Assembly (NCBI RefSeq): GCF_017792385.1
Contig: NZ_CP051230.1
Location: forward strand, 1,116,001 to 1,180,000
Direction of reading: 5' to 3'
DNA length: 64,000 nucleotides
From: Hyphomonas sp.
GTDB taxonomy: Bacteria; Pseudomonadota; Alphaproteobacteria; Caulobacterales; Hyphomonadaceae
Shown: positions 24,171 to 32,943 of the stretch, one piece after another
Position numbering within the stretch: position 1 is the first letter of the stretch
Layout of the letters: each line of letters starts with the position of its first letter
Notes under the pieces: model-generated
The model's database searches: none
What the model saw: the letters and a program-made list of their open reading frames with translations, nothing else
Told to the model about the DNA's origin: nothing
Translations under genes and position numbers: made by a program

Positions 24171-25832
24171 TCATTCAGCAGCGCGCCAGACGATTTCGCC
24201 CCCAATCACCGTCATCACCGGCTTCGCGTCCAGAATGTCTGCCTCCGGCACGGTCATCAAATCCCGGTCGAATACGGTGAAATCCGCAATCTTGCCGATC
24301 TCGATCGTGCCCAGCCGGTCTTCCTGGAACGACGCAAAGGCAGGCGCGGAGGTGAAAAGGGCCAGTGCTTCCTCACGCGACAGGGCCTGTTCGGGATGCC
24401 AGCCCTCCCCTGCCTGACCGTTCAGATCCTTGCGTGCCACGGCGGCATAGAATTCGATCAGCGGCGACCCGACCTCGACCGGCGCATCGGACCCGCCGGC
24501 CACCACGGCGCCGCCAGCCAGCATGTCCCGCCAGGCATAGGCGCCGGACAGGCGGTCCATGCCAAGCCTGTCCGGCGCGAATTTCAGGTCTCCGATGGCG
24601 TGGGAAGGCTGCATGGACGCGATCAGGCCGAGCGCCCCGACCCGCGCGACATCTTCCGGCGCCAGGATCTGTGCATGCTCGATCCGCCAGCGCGCATCCG
24701 CGCCATATCCGAGCGCCTCGAAGGTTTCCAGTATATGGCGGTTCGCCAGATCCCCGATGGCGTGAATGGCGAGCTGCACATCTGCCTCATTCGCCTTCAT
24801 CATCAGATTGTGCAGGGAATCGGTGTCCAGCAATTCAAGGCCACTCGTCTCCGGACGGTCCGAATAGGGCGCAATCAGCAAGGCCCCCCGGCTGCCGAGC
24901 GCCCCGTCCATATAGAGCTTGACGGCTCGATTGGTGATCGTATCCGTCTCATGCGCGCGCCGCTCGGCGAGATCGAAGCCGCGCTCGTCAAAGGCATTAT
25001 AGATCCGCAGGGGCAGGCGTCCTTCCGCGTCGAGGCGCGCCATGATCGGGGCTTCGACCCGTCCGACACTCATATTGTGCACGCCGGTCCAGCCCCGGCT
25101 GGAATAAGTGCGCGCGCCGGTTTCCAGCGCGATTGCGATATCGTCTTCGGTTGGCGCGGACAGAAGCTGGAAGACGGGCGCCATCGCATTGTCGATCACG
25201 ATCCCGGTCGCCTTGCCATCCGTGCCGCGCTCGACATGACCTCCCGGCGGATCCCCGGTGAGATCGTAGATATCCGCCGCCTTCAGGGCGGCCGTATTGG
25301 CGACCAGCGCATGGCCGTCCGCACGAACATAGACCACGGGATTGTCGGGACTGACCTGATCAAGATCGGCAGCAGACGGCATGCGCGCATCCGGCCAGCC
25401 TGTCTCAATCCAGCCGCGTCCGAACAGGATGTCGCCGGGCGCCTTTTCCTGCAGTTCCGCCTCGGTACGGGTCACGAGTTCGTCGATGGAGGCCGTACCT
25501 TCCAGGTTAAGGGTCAGCTCCCGCTGACCAATTCCCAGCAGATGGGCATGGGAATCGGTGAAGCCGGGGAACATGACCGCCCCTTTCAGGTCGACCCGGG
25601 TGACCTCGTCCTCACTCCAGTCCGACGAAGCCGGCGGAACAAGCGCGACGATGCGGCCATCTGAATCGACGATGACAGCCTCCACGATGGGCGCGTCAGG
25701 ATTGCCTGTATGAATGGTACCGCCCGTGAAGACGGTGAGGCCGCCCTCGGCGGCTTCGGGCACAGGGGCCTCGGCGGGCTGGCATCCCACCAGCAGGCCG
25801 AGCGTCATTGCCAGTAGTGTTGCGCGCATCAT
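24171..25832 (-). CDS. Periplasmic amidohydrolase lipoprotein (YtcJ-like, Amidohydro_3)
   Basis: A 553-residue metal-dependent hydrolase. The N-terminus MMRATLLAMTLGLLVGCQPAE has a clear lipobox (LVGC), so it is anchored to the membrane outside the cytoplasm. Metal-binding features include the FTDSHAHLLGIG motif after beta-1, IHAIGDLANRHIL, RIEHAQIL and the terminal GGSDAPVE. Family members act on varied cyclic amides; substrate unknown. It stands between rpmB and cobS, minus strand, with no obvious partner. Confidence 0.88.
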   Translation of the reverse strand: MMRATLLAMTLGLLVGCQPAEAPVPEAAEGGLTVFTGGTIHTGNPDAPIVEAVIVDSDGRIVALVPPASSDWSEDEVTRVDLKGAVMFPGFTDSHAHLLGIGQRELTLNLEGTASIDELVTRTEAELQEKAPGDILFGRGWIETGWPDARMPSAADLDQVSPDNPVVYVRADGHALVANTAALKAADIYDLTGDPPGGHVERGTDGKATGIVIDNAMAPVFQLLSAPTEDDIAIALETGARTYSSRGWTGVHNMSVGRVEAPIMARLDAEGRLPLRIYNAFDERGFDLAERRAHETDTITNRAVKLYMDGALGSRGALLIAPYSDRPETSGLELLDTDSLHNLMMKANEADVQLAIHAIGDLANRHILETFEALGYGADARWRIEHAQILAPEDVARVGALGLIASMQPSHAIGDLKFAPDRLGMDRLSGAYAWRDMLAGGAVVAGGSDAPVEVGSPLIEFYAAVARKDLNGQAGEGWHPEQALSREEALALFTSAPAFASFQEDRLGTIEIGKIADFTVFDRDLMTVPEADILDAKPVMTVIGGEIVWRAAE

Positions 25833-25898
25833 GACGTCTCTCCCCTGTCACTGGGAAGAGGTGTGGCACGCACTGTCCGGCGTTTCCAGCGCAGGACA

Positions 25899-25936
25899 GA
25901 AAAAAGCGCGCGCAGCCTGTGCCACGCGCGCTTTCC
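25899..25936 (-). terminator. Intrinsic terminator of rpmB
   Basis: AAAGCGCGCG (25903-25912) and CGCGCGCTTT (25925-25934) form a 10-bp stem with a 12-base loop; on the minus strand the 3' arm runs into TTTTTT. It begins about 30 bases after the rpmB stop. Confidence 0.85.
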
Positions 25937-25962
25937 GAATTCAGTGCCGAACCGGCAGATCC

Positions 25963-26247
25963 CTAGGCGACAGCCTTCTTCTCGATGTCGCGCTTGATCT
26001 TCAGGGCCTTGGCAGACAGCTTGTCTTCCTTGGCCTTCGCCAGGAAGGCATCCAGGCCGCCCAGCTTGTCCACGGTGCGCAGGGCCTTTGCTGCAATGCG
26101 CATGCGAAAATTCTGGTCCAGTGCATCGGAATGCAGCGTGACCTGAACCAGGTTGGGGCGGAAAATACGCTTGGTCTTGATTTGCGAGTGGCTCACATTG
26201 TGGCCAGTCATCGGCTTGGTGCCGGTAAGTTCACATTCGCGGGACAT
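25963..26247 (-). CDS. rpmB: 50S ribosomal protein L28
   Basis: A 94-residue L28 with the opening MSRECELTGTKPMTGHNVSHSQIKTKRIFRPNL, FRMRIAAKALRTVDKLGGLD and a basic C-terminus. L28 binds the 50S subunit near the E site. GGAGCGAGG precedes the ATG, a good sigma-70 promoter is 45-70 bases upstream and a strong terminator follows, so it is a single-gene unit. The CxxC pair of zinc-binding L28 forms is absent. Confidence 0.97.
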   Translation of the reverse strand: MSRECELTGTKPMTGHNVSHSQIKTKRIFRPNLVQVTLHSDALDQNFRMRIAAKALRTVDKLGGLDAFLAKAKEDKLSAKALKIKRDIEKKAVA

Positions 26248-26289
26248 GGCCTCGCTCCGAATAGATGTCTGTTGTCTCGAAGGCGCGTC

Positions 26290-26317
26290 GTTACAGTCCC
26301 CGAGGGCCCCGTGTCAA
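26290..26317 (-). promoter_or_regulatory. Candidate rpmB promoter
   Basis: Minus strand has a perfect TTGACA (26317-26312), a 16-base spacer and TGTAAC (26295-26290). The predicted start near 26283 gives a leader of about 35 nt. The -35 overlaps a copy of the sequence (A/T)TGACACGGG, which recurs at 26373-26364. Confidence 0.5.
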
Positions 26318-26355
26318 CTCCGGGCATCAGGCATTTCGGCAGTTTTCCGGTTGCA

Positions 26356-26422
26356 CGTGTCATCCCGTGTCATACTTGTTGAATGCAATCTCCCGCGGAA
26401 TGAGGCATGATAGAGGCATGAT
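26356..26422. repeat. Two pairs of short tandem direct repeats between rpmB and the DUF3108 gene
   Basis: CGTGTCAT occurs at 26356-26363 and 26366-26373 (period 10), and GAGGCATGAT at 26402-26411 and 26413-26422 (period 11). Spacing by one helical turn suggests side-by-side binding sites for a regulator serving one or both divergent genes. A third, partial copy (CGTGTCAA) is at 26310-26317. Confidence 0.4.
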
Positions 26423-26496
26423 CGTTCAGGTGGTGTTGGTGAAGACAGGGTATGGGGAATGCTGAAACCTCGTGCCCGGAAAGGATTCTGGTCCAA

Positions 26497-27384
26497 ATGA
26501 AACGCGCCCTCCTGCTTGCTTCGGCAACCGGCCTTGCCCTGGCGGGCCTGTCTGCTGCCGATACGGCCCCCAGCAAGGCCACACCCGCTATCCTGGCCAA
26601 CATCAAGGCCGGTGAAACCACGCGCATGATCTATGAACTGGAGGCGAAAGCCTATGTCCTGTTCATTCCCGCAACCGGCCGCGCCCATTTCGATGTCGAG
26701 ATGCGCCCGGACACCTACAACATCAAATCCCGGGTCAAGGTGACCGGCATTGCCGACTGGTTCGTAAATTACGACATGCATCTACAGGCGTCGGGCTATA
26801 CACGCGGCACGGAACTGAAGACCTATAATTATGTGTCCCAGAACCGGGACGGGAAAAAGAACCGCCGGGTCAATCTGACCATCACCGACAAGGATTTCTC
26901 GATGACCGCCAATCCGGTCTTCGGCAATCTGGGTGAGCCCCCGGCCACGACCGAGCAGGTCCTGAAGACCAATGACCCGATCACGGCCCTGATCACCTTC
27001 GCGCTGGAGCCGCGCGCACCGGGCGCAGACCCCTGCGGCGGCCCGCTGCGCATCTTTGACGGACGCCAGCTGACCTATCTGCACCTGAAGAATGCCGGTA
27101 CGAAACAGATCGATGTGAAAGCCTGGTCCGGCGAAGCCATCGAGTGCCACATCACGATGGAAAAGGTTGCCGGCTACAAGAAGGACAAGTCCGACAAGGA
27201 CAATCTGTCAGGCATTGATGGCCCGCTGCGCATGTGGCTGGCCCCCCTGCCGAATGGCGCGACGGTGCCCGTCAAGATCCAGGCCGACACTGACAAGATC
27301 GGCAAGGTCACCCTGCAGGCAAGCAAGCTGCGCTTCGAGCCTGTTGTCACGTCGGAAGCCGCCCTGCCCTCCGACGAGGGCTGA
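26497..27384 (+). CDS. DUF3108 domain protein, exported
   Basis: The 295-residue product starts at ATG 26497 (MKRALLLASATGLALAGLSA, a signal peptide) with AAGGA 11 bases upstream; the open frame before it is not coding. The rest is a beta-rich DUF3108-type domain: ETTRMIYELEAKAYVLFIP, DVEMRPDTYNIKSRVKVTGIADWF, then NDPITALI and DGRQLTYL. DUF3108 proteins are periplasmic and of unknown function. It ends four bases before the convergent rluD. Confidence 0.8.
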   Translation: MKRALLLASATGLALAGLSAADTAPSKATPAILANIKAGETTRMIYELEAKAYVLFIPATGRAHFDVEMRPDTYNIKSRVKVTGIADWFVNYDMHLQASGYTRGTELKTYNYVSQNRDGKKNRRVNLTITDKDFSMTANPVFGNLGEPPATTEQVLKTNDPITALITFALEPRAPGADPCGGPLRIFDGRQLTYLHLKNAGTKQIDVKAWSGEAIECHITMEKVAGYKKDKSDKDNLSGIDGPLRMWLAPLPNGATVPVKIQADTDKIGKVTLQASKLRFEPVVTSEAALPSDEG

Positions 27385-27388
27385 CCGG

Positions 27389-28408
27389 TCAGCTGTCCAC
27401 GGGCAGGCGCCTGAGCGCCGCGATCAGGTCCGTCATGTCTTCCGGAAGGGGCGCTTCGAAATGGAGCGCCTCTTTCGTTACGGGGTGGACAAAGCCGAGT
27501 TCGGCAGCGTGCAGCGCCTGACGCGGAAACGCCCGCGCCGCCTTCGTGCCGGCAATATGCCCCTCGCCATGCCCATAGGAGCTGATGCCCTTGTGGCGGC
27601 CATAGACGGGATCGCCAACCAGCGGCGCGCCGATATGGGCCATGTGCACGCGGATCTGATGTGTCCGCCCGGTCTCCAGCCGGCATTCCATCAATGCCGC
27701 CGCCGGCAGGCTGGACCCCTTGTCGCGCAGGCCGAAGGTTTCGACGGCCCGGTAGTGCGTCACGGCATGCCGCCCGACCCCGGCATCCGGATTGCGGACC
27801 ACGGCCATCTTTTTCCGGTCCCCGGTCGAGCGGGCGATTGGCAGGTCGACGGTTCCGGCAAGCGGGCGTGGTGCGCCGCGTGTCACGGCAAGGTATTTCC
27901 GCTCGATGTCATGGGCCTGGAACAGTTCCGACAGGCCGAGATGCGCCGGTTCTGTCTTGGCGGCCACGAGCACGCCCGTGGTCAGCTTGTCGATCCGGTG
28001 CACGATGCCAGGGCGCTCGACCCCGCCGATACCGGACAATTGCCCCCGGCAATGATGCAGCAAGGCGTTAACCAGCGTACCTGACCAGCTGCCCGGGGCC
28101 GGATGGACCGCCATGCCGGACGGCTTGTTCACCAGGATCAGGTGTTCATCCTCGAACAAGATATCCAGCGGGATGTCTTCCGGCTCGGGCGTGGCAGGCA
28201 CGGGGTCCGGCAGCCTTATCAGATAAGTGGCGCCGGCCGCCACGCTGCGCCGCGGGTCCAGCACGGCTTCGCCATCCTGCGCGACCGCGCCTTCCAGGAT
28301 CAGGGCCTTGACCCGCGACCGGGACAATTGATCAGCCTGAGAAGCCAGAAACGTGTCCAGGCGCGTGCCGGCATCCCCGGCGGCGGCGGTAATCGTCAAC
28401 TTATCCAT
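27389..28408 (-). CDS. rluD: 23S rRNA pseudouridine synthase, RluD type
   Basis: The 339-residue protein has an N-terminal S4 domain (about 15-75, GTRLDTFLASQADQLSRSRVK) and the RluA-family catalytic domain with Asp140 in HRIDKLTTG, plus ILVNKPSGMAVHP and ETGRTHQIRVHMAHIG. It would make pseudouridines in helix 69 of 23S rRNA or a related target; the paralogue choice (RluC or RluD) is from overall length and S4 domain. It is divergent from phoD by 88 bases. Confidence 0.9.
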   Translation of the reverse strand: MDKLTITAAAGDAGTRLDTFLASQADQLSRSRVKALILEGAVAQDGEAVLDPRRSVAAGATYLIRLPDPVPATPEPEDIPLDILFEDEHLILVNKPSGMAVHPAPGSWSGTLVNALLHHCRGQLSGIGGVERPGIVHRIDKLTTGVLVAAKTEPAHLGLSELFQAHDIERKYLAVTRGAPRPLAGTVDLPIARSTGDRKKMAVVRNPDAGVGRHAVTHYRAVETFGLRDKGSSLPAAALMECRLETGRTHQIRVHMAHIGAPLVGDPVYGRHKGISSYGHGEGHIAGTKAARAFPRQALHAAELGFVHPVTKEALHFEAPLPEDMTDLIAALRRLPVDS

Positions 28409-28496
28409 CGCGGAGCTTATAGACGAACTTGCCCGCCACCGTCATGCTATTGTCAACAGACCGGACTAGGGGAGATCCGGAACACGGGAGACAGCC

Positions 28497-30203
28497 ATGA
28501 CCAAGATCACTCGCCGCGGCCTTCTGGGCGCTGCCGCCACCGGGACCCTCAGCGTCGCCGCCTGCGCCACACCGGCCCCTGCGGCACCGAAAACCGCGCC
28601 CTATGCCGGAGAGGTCGAATTCCTGCACGGCGTCGCTTCGGGCGACCCGCTGCCTGATCGGGTGATCCTGTGGACCCGCGTCACGCCGAAATCCGGCACC
28701 GGGCCCATTCCGGTCACCTATGAGGTCATGGATCCGGCCGACCCCGCAGCCCCTATCCTGACGGGCACGGCGACCGCCAGCGAGTCCCGCGACTTCTGCG
28801 TGAAGGTGGATGTGACCGGCCTGAAGCCGGGCACGGCCTATCTCTACAAGTTCAAGGTCGCGACGGAGGCGGGCGAAATCGTCTCTCGGGAAGGCCGCAC
28901 GAAGACCACCTCTGCCACCGGTAGCGCGCCGGTGCGCATGGGCGTTGTCTCCTGCTCGAACTGGCAATTCGGTTTCTTCAATGCCTATGAAGCCCTCTCC
29001 CGCGAAGAGGACCTGGATGTCATCATCCATCTCGGTGACTATTTCTACGAATATGGCGTGGATGGCTATGGCGGAGACGTCGCCACATCGATCGGCCGCG
29101 AACATGATCCGGTTACGGAAGTCGTCACACTGGCGGATTACCGGATGCGACACGCCCAGTACAAGACCGATCCCAACCTGCAGGCCGCACACGCCAAAGC
29201 ACCCTGGATCTGCACTTGGGATGACCATGAAAGCACGAACAATTCCTACCGGACCGGGGCTCAGAACCACAATCCGGAAGACGGCGAAGGCGACTGGACC
29301 GATCGCAAGCAGGCCGCCATCCAGGCCTATTTCGAATGGCAGCCGCTGCGCGAACCCGCCGCCGGAAACATCACCTCGGCCGTGTGGCGCAGCTTCACCT
29401 TCGGCGATGTGGCAACCATCCACGCCCTCGAAAGCCGCCTGACGGGCCGATCCCCGGATGTCAGCTGGTTCGACGCGCTGGCCGGCGTCACCGATCAGGA
29501 AGTGATGCAGCAACGCGTTGCCGAAACGCTCCGGACGATCCGCGACCCGTCCCGCACCATGCTGGGCGCAGAACAGGAAGCCTGGTTGGCCGGAGAGCTG
29601 AAATCCTCCGTGGAGAAAGGAAAATCCTGGCAAGTGCTCGCCAACCAGGTCGTGATGGCCAGCACCACGCTGCCGAACTTTCAGAAAACGCTCACGCCGG
29701 AACAGCTTGCCGCTCAGGACAATGGCTTCGTCAAGACGCTACTGGGCTTCTCGACGCTCGGCCTGCCATTCAATCTGGACGCCTGGGACGGCTTTCCGGC
29801 TGCCCGGGAACGCCTCTATGCCGGCGCGGCCGCCGCGAATGCCAAACTGGTCACGCTGGCTGGCGACACGCACACGGCCTGGGTCAACACTTTGCAGGAT
29901 GCGAATGGGGAACAGCGCGGGGTGGAATTCGGCTGCACCTCGATCACCTCGCCGGGCAGCGGCGCCTATATCAAGGACATCCCGGATCTTGGCGAGCAGG
30001 TCATGGCAGCCAATGAGGACGTCGTCTGGCATGATCCCTTCAGTCGCGGCTACACGATCGTGACACTGACGCCGGAGGCTGCCCGCGCCGAGTATCGCAC
30101 CGTGTCGAACATTCTCAGCCACGACTATACGGTGGAAACCGTTGCGGTCTACGAAACACGGCAACAGGACGGAAAGCTGACCGATCTGGCCAGCCTGTCC
30201 TAG
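28497..30203 (+). CDS. phoD: PhoD-type alkaline phosphatase/phosphodiesterase, Tat-exported
   Basis: A 568-residue periplasmic phosphatase. The N-terminus MTKITRRGLLGAAATGTLSV is a twin-arginine signal followed by a possible lipobox Cys. PhoD_N (about 45-145, EFLHGVASGDPLPDRVILWTR) and the metallophosphatase core follow: IIHLGDYFYEYG, WDDHESTNN and GDTHTAWVN supply metal ligands. Related enzymes release phosphate from phospho-esters outside the cell. No Pho box was found in the 88-base gap to rluD. The stop shares CTAG with the convergent SDR. Confidence 0.92.
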   Translation: MTKITRRGLLGAAATGTLSVAACATPAPAAPKTAPYAGEVEFLHGVASGDPLPDRVILWTRVTPKSGTGPIPVTYEVMDPADPAAPILTGTATASESRDFCVKVDVTGLKPGTAYLYKFKVATEAGEIVSREGRTKTTSATGSAPVRMGVVSCSNWQFGFFNAYEALSREEDLDVIIHLGDYFYEYGVDGYGGDVATSIGREHDPVTEVVTLADYRMRHAQYKTDPNLQAAHAKAPWICTWDDHESTNNSYRTGAQNHNPEDGEGDWTDRKQAAIQAYFEWQPLREPAAGNITSAVWRSFTFGDVATIHALESRLTGRSPDVSWFDALAGVTDQEVMQQRVAETLRTIRDPSRTMLGAEQEAWLAGELKSSVEKGKSWQVLANQVVMASTTLPNFQKTLTPEQLAAQDNGFVKTLLGFSTLGLPFNLDAWDGFPAARERLYAGAAAANAKLVTLAGDTHTAWVNTLQDANGEQRGVEFGCTSITSPGSGAYIKDIPDLGEQVMAANEDVVWHDPFSRGYTIVTLTPEAARAEYRTVSNILSHDYTVETVAVYETRQQDGKLTDLASLS

Positions 30204-30958
30204 TCGAGAATACCTGCGAGGCTGGACCGGCCCCCGTCCAGCCTCAGCACTTCGCCGGTCACGAAGGCCGCTTCGGGCGATGACAAATACCGCGCCGCAT
30301 CGGCGATCTCGTCGGCAATCGCCGCGCGGCCCAGCGGTGTACGACGGGTCGTCCAGTTCTCGATACGCTCCTCACGCGGACGGATCGCCACGATACCGTT
30401 CACCCGGATCTGCTGCTCGGCCAGTTCGACAGAGCCGGCCTTGATGACGCCGAGCACGGCGGACTGGGTTACGGTTTCGGTATAGCGGCCGGGCATGGTC
30501 GCAATCGCGGAATAGGACAGCACAAAGGTGACCGACCCTTTCTGGCGAATGCGCTCGACGCCAGCTTCGGGCAGGTCATCCTGCTCCGCGATCCGTTCAG
30601 CAAAGACTTTCAGGGCCAGGGTGCTGCCGCGCGTGGCCTTGGTGACGGCCTTGTCGAATTTTTCCTGCGCGAACTCCGCCAGCGTGTCGGGCGCTTCGAT
30701 CTCCGGAATCACGACCAGATTGTCGACACGGCCAAACGCCTCCACGGCCACTGTCAGCGCATTGCGCAGGCCAAGGCGCGTGTGCAACTCGCCATGATGC
30801 AGCAGGACATCGTCCGGGACGGCATTTCGGGCCGTTGCAATCCGCTCGTCGAACGGATCGGCGGCAACGACGTGATGACCGAACTTGCTGAAACGCCGGG
30901 CGACCGCATCGCCGACCTCGCGGCCGAGGCCAAGTATCACGGTTACGGGTTGCGCCAT
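30200..30958 (-). CDS. SDR-fold oxidoreductase with a degenerate catalytic motif
   Basis: The 252-residue product starts at ATG 30958 (MAQPVTVILGLGREVGDAVA); an in-frame stretch upstream overlaps the next gene and is excluded. It has a Rossmann opening (ILGLGREVGDAVARRF) and C-terminal SDR features (VTGEVLRLDGG). The usual YxxxK is replaced: the only suitably placed Tyr is in GRYTETVTQS, with no Lys at +4. It may have lost oxidoreductase activity or use a variant mechanism. It follows, by four bases, a small membrane protein gene on the same strand. Confidence 0.78.
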   Translation of the reverse strand: MAQPVTVILGLGREVGDAVARRFSKFGHHVVAADPFDERIATARNAVPDDVLLHHGELHTRLGLRNALTVAVEAFGRVDNLVVIPEIEAPDTLAEFAQEKFDKAVTKATRGSTLALKVFAERIAEQDDLPEAGVERIRQKGSVTFVLSYSAIATMPGRYTETVTQSAVLGVIKAGSVELAEQQIRVNGIVAIRPREERIENWTTRRTPLGRAAIADEIADAARYLSSPEAAFVTGEVLRLDGGRSSLAGILD

Positions 30959-30962
30959 CGAC

Positions 30963-31292
30963 TCAAGCCTCGGCGTCGGCGCCGGGTTTGGGGGCGCCCG
31001 TCTCGCGGCGGCTGCGCACATCCTCGCCGACGATGGACAGCCGGTCGTTCAGGCGGTGCAGGGCGGCCAGAATTTCCGCCAGCAGGCGGATGACCATGTA
31101 CAGGAAGCCCAGCAGGGCCAGGCTTCCCACAATGCGTGCGAGTCCGGAAAAGACGTGCCCGGTGAACACATGGCCCAGCCCGGACAGTATCGCGAACACA
31201 GCAAAAACAAGAAACAAGAGGCCGAGGACACCGGTTGCCTGTTTCACGGCACCCAACGTCATCGCGCGGTCCTGATCGAATATTTCACGCAT
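30963..31292 (-). CDS. Small membrane protein of unknown function
   Basis: A 109-residue protein with two hydrophobic helices (about residues 17-40 and 48-75; GLLFLVFAVFAILSGLGHVF and VGSLALLGFLYMVIRLLAEI), then a charged helix LAALHRLNDRLSIVGEDVRS and an Ala/Gly/Pro tail. I do not recognise a family. It is four bases upstream of the degenerate SDR, so they are co-expressed. Confidence 0.72.
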   Translation of the reverse strand: MREIFDQDRAMTLGAVKQATGVLGLLFLVFAVFAILSGLGHVFTGHVFSGLARIVGSLALLGFLYMVIRLLAEILAALHRLNDRLSIVGEDVRSRRETGAPKPGADAEA

Positions 31293-31356
31293 GCCTTATC
31301 CTTATGCCTGCTGGAAATCAGGCTAGGCCACAAAGATGAAGGCTCCGTTGCGCCGC

Positions 31357-31524
31357 CTACCGGGCATCCAGCGATTGAAGCTGTTCCTTGATGTGCAGCT
31401 TCTCCTGCTTCAGCCGTTTCAATCGTATCGTGTCCGCCGACGGTCGCTTTTGTTCCTCAACTATCTTTTCATCGAGTTTGCGGTGCTTGTTGGCGAGTTC
31501 ATTGATCCGGCCGGTAAGCGACAT
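31357..31524 (-). CDS. YdcH-family (DUF465) microprotein
   Basis: A 55-residue protein found by reading the minus strand: it begins MSLTGRINELANKHRKLDEK and continues with a basic coiled coil, IVEEQKRPSADTIRLKRLKQ, ending QLQSLDAR. This is the DUF465 signature (short helical hairpin, LxxKHxxLDxxI). AAGGAGA lies seven bases before the ATG. The family's role is unknown. It is too short to be picked up by a length-based ORF search. Confidence 0.85.
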   Translation of the reverse strand: MSLTGRINELANKHRKLDEKIVEEQKRPSADTIRLKRLKQEKLHIKEQLQSLDAR

Positions 31525-31634
31525 GGCAGTCTCCTTCTGCTGTTAAGTGGCTGTGTCTTAACGGCAACACTTAATCATATGAGACGCGGGTCGTCACGGG
31601 GAGTCGGGCCCGATTTTCGGCCGCAGGGCATGAA

Positions 31635-32324
31635 TTATTGTTTATCTGCCTGATGGCTGGTTTTCCTGCGCGCTTTCTGGGCGAACATGGATTGGTCAGC
31701 GATGGCCAGAAGGTCTTCGGCGGTCTGTCCGACCTGCCATTCCGCCACGCCGCAGGACGCGCCGATGCGCAGGGGTGGCTGTGATCCCGCCCCTTTCTGC
31801 CGTACCACCAGCTGGTCCACGGCATGGGCCAGTTCGCGGGCCTTCATCAGGCTGTCCTCGGCCGTGGCCTGCGCCAGGACAATGCCGAATTCGTCCCCGC
31901 CAAGCCGTCCGACAATATCGGTTTCCCGCGTATTGCGCAGCAGGAGTTCCGCAATGCGCACCAGGACTTCATCGCCCGCCGCATGGCCGAACACGTCATT
32001 GACCTGCTTGAAATGGTCAAGGTCGATATAGATCACCGACAGGGGCGTCCGGAACCGGGCCGCCAAGGCAATTTCGCGGCGGATTTCGCGCTCGAAAGCG
32101 CGCCGGTTGAAAACCGGGCACAGGGAATCATTGTCTGCCAGGGAGGCCGCCTCGGCCAGCGCATCCTGCAACGCGTCGATGTCGCCGCGCAAGGCCAGCA
32201 CCTCGTCGCACAGCGCTTCGATGGCGGCACGCGTGCGCAGGTCGAGCGCGCCCAGATCCACCCCCAGCACGTTCAACAGGGCAAGCCGCTCGGTCGCGGC
32301 CGGAGCGTGAAGATCGTCCGCCAT
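31635..32324 (-). CDS. Diguanylate cyclase with N-terminal coiled coil
   Basis: The enzyme makes cyclic di-GMP from two GTP. The 229-residue soluble protein has an N-terminal helical/coiled-coil region (about 10-65) and a GGDEF domain (about 68-220). The active-site GGDEF is intact at 142-146 and the allosteric I-site RETD (133-136) sits exactly five residues before it, so product inhibition is likely. The DLDHFKQVNDVFGHAAGDEV segment is typical. There is no membrane or sensor domain; this build is close to DgcB-type cyclases of Caulobacter. It is divergent from purE. Confidence 0.92.
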   Translation of the reverse strand: MADDLHAPAATERLALLNVLGVDLGALDLRTRAAIEALCDEVLALRGDIDALQDALAEAASLADNDSLCPVFNRRAFEREIRREIALAARFRTPLSVIYIDLDHFKQVNDVFGHAAGDEVLVRIAELLLRNTRETDIVGRLGGDEFGIVLAQATAEDSLMKARELAHAVDQLVVRQKGAGSQPPLRIGASCGVAEWQVGQTAEDLLAIADQSMFAQKARRKTSHQADKQ

Positions 32325-32448
32325 GACTGCAGGTTACGCGTTTCGCCCGACAAGATACAGCCATTCTTGCGGTGCGGGCCGACAGGCGGGCAGTTGACGC
32401 GGCACCGGGCGCACTTATGTTGCGCGCTTTCCAGCGGCGAGGCGCTCC

Positions 32449-32943
32449 ATGACGGACACAGAATCCCCAAAGGTCGGCATCATCATGGGCAGCCAGTCGG
32501 ACTGGCCGGTCATGCGGCTGGCAGCTGAAATTCTCGAGGAACTCGGCGTCTCCCATGAAACGCGCATCGTGTCGGCCCATCGGACGCCCGACCGGCTTGT
32601 CGAATACGCCAAGTCTGCCCGGGGACGGGGCCTGAAAGTGATCATCGCCGGAGCGGGCGGCGCAGCCCACCTGCCGGGCATGACCGCCTCGATGACGCCC
32701 CTGCCCGTCCTGGGCGTACCGGTCCAGTCGCGCGCCCTGTCCGGCATGGACAGCCTTCTGTCGATTGTTCAGATGCCGAAGGGCGTTCCCGTGGGAACCC
32801 TGGCCATCGGCGAGGCCGGAGCGATGAATGCCGGCCTGCTGGCGGCGTCCATCGTGGCGCTTGAGGATCCGTCCGTCGCCGGCAAGCTCGATGCCTTCCG
32901 GCAGGCCCAGACAGACAAGATCGGCGAGTCTCCGGAAGCATGA
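32449..32943 (+). CDS. purE: N5-carboxyaminoimidazole ribonucleotide mutase
   Basis: PurE shifts the carboxyl group of N5-CAIR to give CAIR in purine synthesis. The 164-residue protein has GSQSDWPVMR, SAHRTPDRL and the AGAGGAAHLPGMTAS loop typical of class I PurE. Its stop overlaps the purK start (ATGA). Confidence 0.97.
   Translation: MTDTESPKVGIIMGSQSDWPVMRLAAEILEELGVSHETRIVSAHRTPDRLVEYAKSARGRGLKVIIAGAGGAAHLPGMTASMTPLPVLGVPVQSRALSGMDSLLSIVQMPKGVPVGTLAIGEAGAMNAGLLAASIVALEDPSVAGKLDAFRQAQTDKIGESPEA

Noticed and set aside
31542..31573. Short inverted repeats (GTTAAG/CTTAAC and TTAAGTG/CACTTAA) upstream of the DUF465 gene
   Set aside because: Six to seven base arms in an AT-rich gap are expected by chance; no promoter alignment supports an operator.
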